Origin: JAGXRK01 sp963804005
GTDB taxonomy: Bacteria; Bacteroidota; Ignavibacteria; Ignavibacteriales; Ignavibacteriaceae
DNA: 64,000 nucleotides
NCBI GenBank assembly: GCA_963804005.1
Contig: CAWDOP010000017.1
Span: forward strand, 88,901-152,900
Reading direction: 5' to 3'
In this document: one piece after another, positions 63,978-64,000 of the stretch
How the letters are laid out: each line of letters begins with the position of its first letter
Numbering within the stretch: position 1 is the first letter of the stretch
Position numbers and translations under genes: made by a program
Notes under the pieces: model-generated
Databases searched by the model: none
What the model was told of the DNA's origin: nothing
What the model saw: only the letters and a program-made list of their open reading frames with translations

Positions 63978-64000
63978 AACTTTACCTTAAAATTTGTTAA

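Larger units (their letters stand above)
55762..64000 (-). mobile_element. Chromosomal (sedentary) integron cassette array, partial
   Basis: Seven attC-like sites (55762, 57614, 58347, 59575, 61253, 62416, 63217) alternate with small genes almost all on the minus strand, each gene ending within about 50 bases of the next attC in most cases. The regular gene-attC alternation, the ATAAC/GTTAT outer boxes and inner boxes with one extra G are diagnostic. Polarity places attI and the integrase beyond base 64000. Left of 55762 the DNA is ordinary. The integrase itself is not visible, so the call rests on attC structure. Confidence 0.8.

Overview
The window looks like chromosomal DNA of a low-GC (roughly one-third G+C by eye) Bacteroidota/Chlorobi-group bacterium, most likely of the class Ignavibacteria. 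The pointers are a SprA translocon gene beside the T9SS regulator porX, several proteins with C-terminal type IX sorting domains of the NYPNPFNP type, ribosomal protein THX, AG-rich ribosome binding sites and predicted lipoproteins. The lineage is inferred from gene content; no rRNA or tRNA gene was seen.

Layout. 0.1-6.6 kb: a NYN-LOTUS protein, a lipoprotein nitroreductase, a STAS protein, a decayed membrane-gene remnant, pdxB (vitamin B6) and a glcD-glcF pair for 2-hydroxyacid oxidation. 6.7-12.7 kb, minus strand: a TonB-type outer-membrane barrel, lysA, and a lipoprotein fusing a peptidoglycan amidase to a NamZ (DUF1343) muramidase. 13-29 kb: an NhaC antiporter, a GlcNAc/MurNAc-type kinase, an AmpG-like permease, an M3 dipeptidyl peptidase, an amidohydrolase, an NlpC/P60 peptidase, a transglutaminase-like protein, a NagX-like acyltransferase, a NagZ-like GH3 hexosaminidase with a T9SS tail, and a lipocalin. 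Many of these fit degradation and salvage of peptidoglycan. A 0.4-kb unit made of a GIY-YIG nuclease gene between inverted copies of one palindrome sits inside this stretch. 29-32.7 kb: hpnC-hpnD-hpnE (squalene synthesis) and a DUF985 cupin. 32.9-44 kb: sprA, porX (two apparent +1 shifts), tsaE, tsaB (one +1 shift), a DUF1573 protein and accD. 44-53.8 kb: birA, dnaK, an acyltransferase, ruvB, an M1 peptidase, the tiny gene thx, a DEAD-box helicase and a 49-residue membrane peptide.

From 55.76 kb to the right edge the DNA changes character. Seven imperfect palindromes of about 160-270 bp alternate with small, mostly minus-strand genes. Each begins with an ATAAC-type box and, except for the degenerate leftmost one, ends with a GTTAT-type box; the best copies carry inner boxes with one unpaired G. 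I read these as attC sites of a sedentary chromosomal integron. Cassette polarity puts attI and the integrase to the right of base 64000. The cargo is a beta-lactamase-like lipoprotein plus an AhpD-like protein, a small membrane protein, a TIR-domain protein (possible anti-phage effector), a T9SS-sorted protein, a small lipoprotein with a frameshifted partner, and two or three unknowns. This array, especially the TIR cassette, is the best candidate for a new system.

Five apparent single-base +1 frameshifts were found (porX twice, tsaB, two cassette genes). The three in conserved genes fall in A/T runs within 1.5 kb and may be assembly errors.
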